Source: Lachnospiraceae bacterium UBA1066
Lineage (GTDB): Bacteria; Bacillota; Clostridia; Lachnospirales; Lachnospiraceae
DNA length: 5,978 bases
NCBI GenBank assembly: GCA_002316215.1
Contig: DCDB01000304.1
Location: forward strand, 1-5,978
Direction: 5' to 3'
This document shows, in pieces, positions 5,614-5,978 of the stretch; within the stretch, counting starts at the first letter, position 1; each line of letters starts with the position of its first letter. The translations under genes were made by a program, and so were the position numbers. The notes beneath the pieces are model-generated. The model worked only from the letters and a program-made list of their open reading frames with translations, had not been told where the DNA came from and did no database searches.

Positions 5614-5865
5614 ATGGAATTTTCAAAGATCAGGGATATTACAGCTAATATCCTGAACCTCGATCCCGACGAAATCGGGATGCAGACGACATTTATTGAT
5701 GATTTGGGTGCTGATTCTCTGGATGTTTATGAGATCGTTACTGCAGTTGAGGACGAGTTTGATATTGAAATAGACCCGGAAGAAACTGAAAAAATCGTAA
5801 CTGTGGAAGATGCCGTAAATGCTTTGAAAGACGCACAAAAAAAGAATGCAGAAAGTGCTGTCTGA
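5614..5865 (+). CDS. acpP: Acyl carrier protein
   Basis: AcpP is the small acidic cytosolic protein that carries growing fatty acyl chains on a 4'-phosphopantetheine arm and supplies acyl groups to PlsX. The 83-residue product has the canonical DLGADSLD motif, with the arm attached to Ser35, followed by the acidic recognition helix VYEIVTAVEDEFDIEI and the C-terminal TVEDAVNAL helix. The N-terminal helix IRDITANILNLDPDEI also fits. The ATG is preceded by AAGGAGG (5603-5609) with a short 4-base spacer. The C-terminal tail (QKKNAESAV) is partly encoded by the left arm of the terminator hairpin, and the TGA stop lies at the hairpin tip. It follows plsX by 42 bases and probably shares its transcript. 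Many Bacillota have rnc next; here a terminator and repeats follow. Confidence 0.96.
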   Translation: MEFSKIRDITANILNLDPDEIGMQTTFIDDLGADSLDVYEIVTAVEDEFDIEIDPEETEKIVTVEDAVNALKDAQKKNAESAV

Positions 5866-5879
5866 GGCAGCACTTTTTT
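5852..5879 (+). terminator. Intrinsic terminator overlapping the acpP stop codon
   Basis: AAAGTGCTG (5852-5860) pairs with CAGCACTTT (5868-5876), followed by a T-run to 5879. A further U-G and C-G pair would leave the TGA stop codon (5863-5865) as a 3-base loop. The hairpin therefore begins inside the coding sequence, so a ribosome finishing acpP would cover the left arm. Confidence 0.88.
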
Positions 5880-5893
5880 ATTCCGCCAAAAAT

Positions 5894-5978
5894 CAGTAAA
5901 AGCAGAAAACGGCAATAGAAATAAGCATAGAAAAATGCATTAGAAATAAGCAATGGAATAAACAACTGAAATAAACAA
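5894..5978. repeat. Degenerate A-rich tandem repeat of 12-13 bp, continuing past the window
   Basis: Successive units are TAGAAATAAGCA (5916), TAGAAAAATGCA (5928), TTAGAAATAAGCA (5940), ATGGAATAAACAA (5953) and CTGAAATAAACAA (5966). Two weaker copies precede them (CAGTAAAAGCA at 5894, GAAAACGGCAA at 5905). The array contains stops in the forward frames and is not coding there. Its function is unknown, and its right end is not in the window. Confidence 0.65.

Noticed and set aside
5738..5965. Hydrophobic 75-codon open frame on the - strand through acpP and the repeat
   Set aside because: Its membrane-like character comes from reading A-rich repeats in reverse complement; it overlaps acpP and its terminator and has no clear start signals.

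Overview
The window looks like a chromosomal housekeeping region of a low-to-moderate-GC Bacillota, most likely class Clostridia and plausibly Lachnospiraceae-like. This is inferred from gene content, gene order and protein style: a UPF0210/DUF711 protein, TmcAL, Pta, AckA, a zinc-ribbon L32, PlsX and AcpP. Strong GGAGG-type ribosome binding sites, consensus sigma-A promoters and U-tract terminators fit this. No phage, transposon, CRISPR, tRNA or rRNA was recognised.

Layout. Positions 1-384 hold the 3' end of a UPF0210 (DUF711/PFL-like) gene on the + strand, followed by an apparently bidirectional terminator at about 404-453. It converges with tmcAL (508-1710, - strand), whose best start is a TTG rather than the upstream ATG. 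A 250-bp intergenic region (1711-1960) carries back-to-back promoters for tmcAL and for pta-ackA (1961-2956, 2970-4169, + strand). A consensus promoter then drives rpmF (4284-4469), which ends in a very strong hairpin terminator. plsX (4534-5571) starts just past that terminator and is followed by acpP (5614-5865), whose terminator overlaps its own stop codon. The last 60-85 bases are an A-rich degenerate tandem repeat running off the window end.

How the genes fit together. Pta and AckA convert acetyl-CoA to acetate plus ATP. TmcAL uses acetate and ATP to acetylate the wobble cytidine of elongator tRNA-Met, so the divergent pair links acetate output with a translation modification. RpmF is a large-subunit ribosomal protein. 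PlsX and AcpP supply acyl-phosphate and acyl carrier for phospholipid and fatty acid synthesis. The rpmF-plsX-acpP order is a very common bacterial linkage, but the DUF177 (YceD-like) gene that usually precedes rpmF is absent here, and acpP is closed by a terminator rather than running directly into rnc.

No undescribed multi-gene system is visible. The most unusual points are the terminator abutting the plsX ribosome binding site, the missing DUF177 gene, the tandem repeat after acpP, and a perfect 10-bp-arm palindrome inside plsX.
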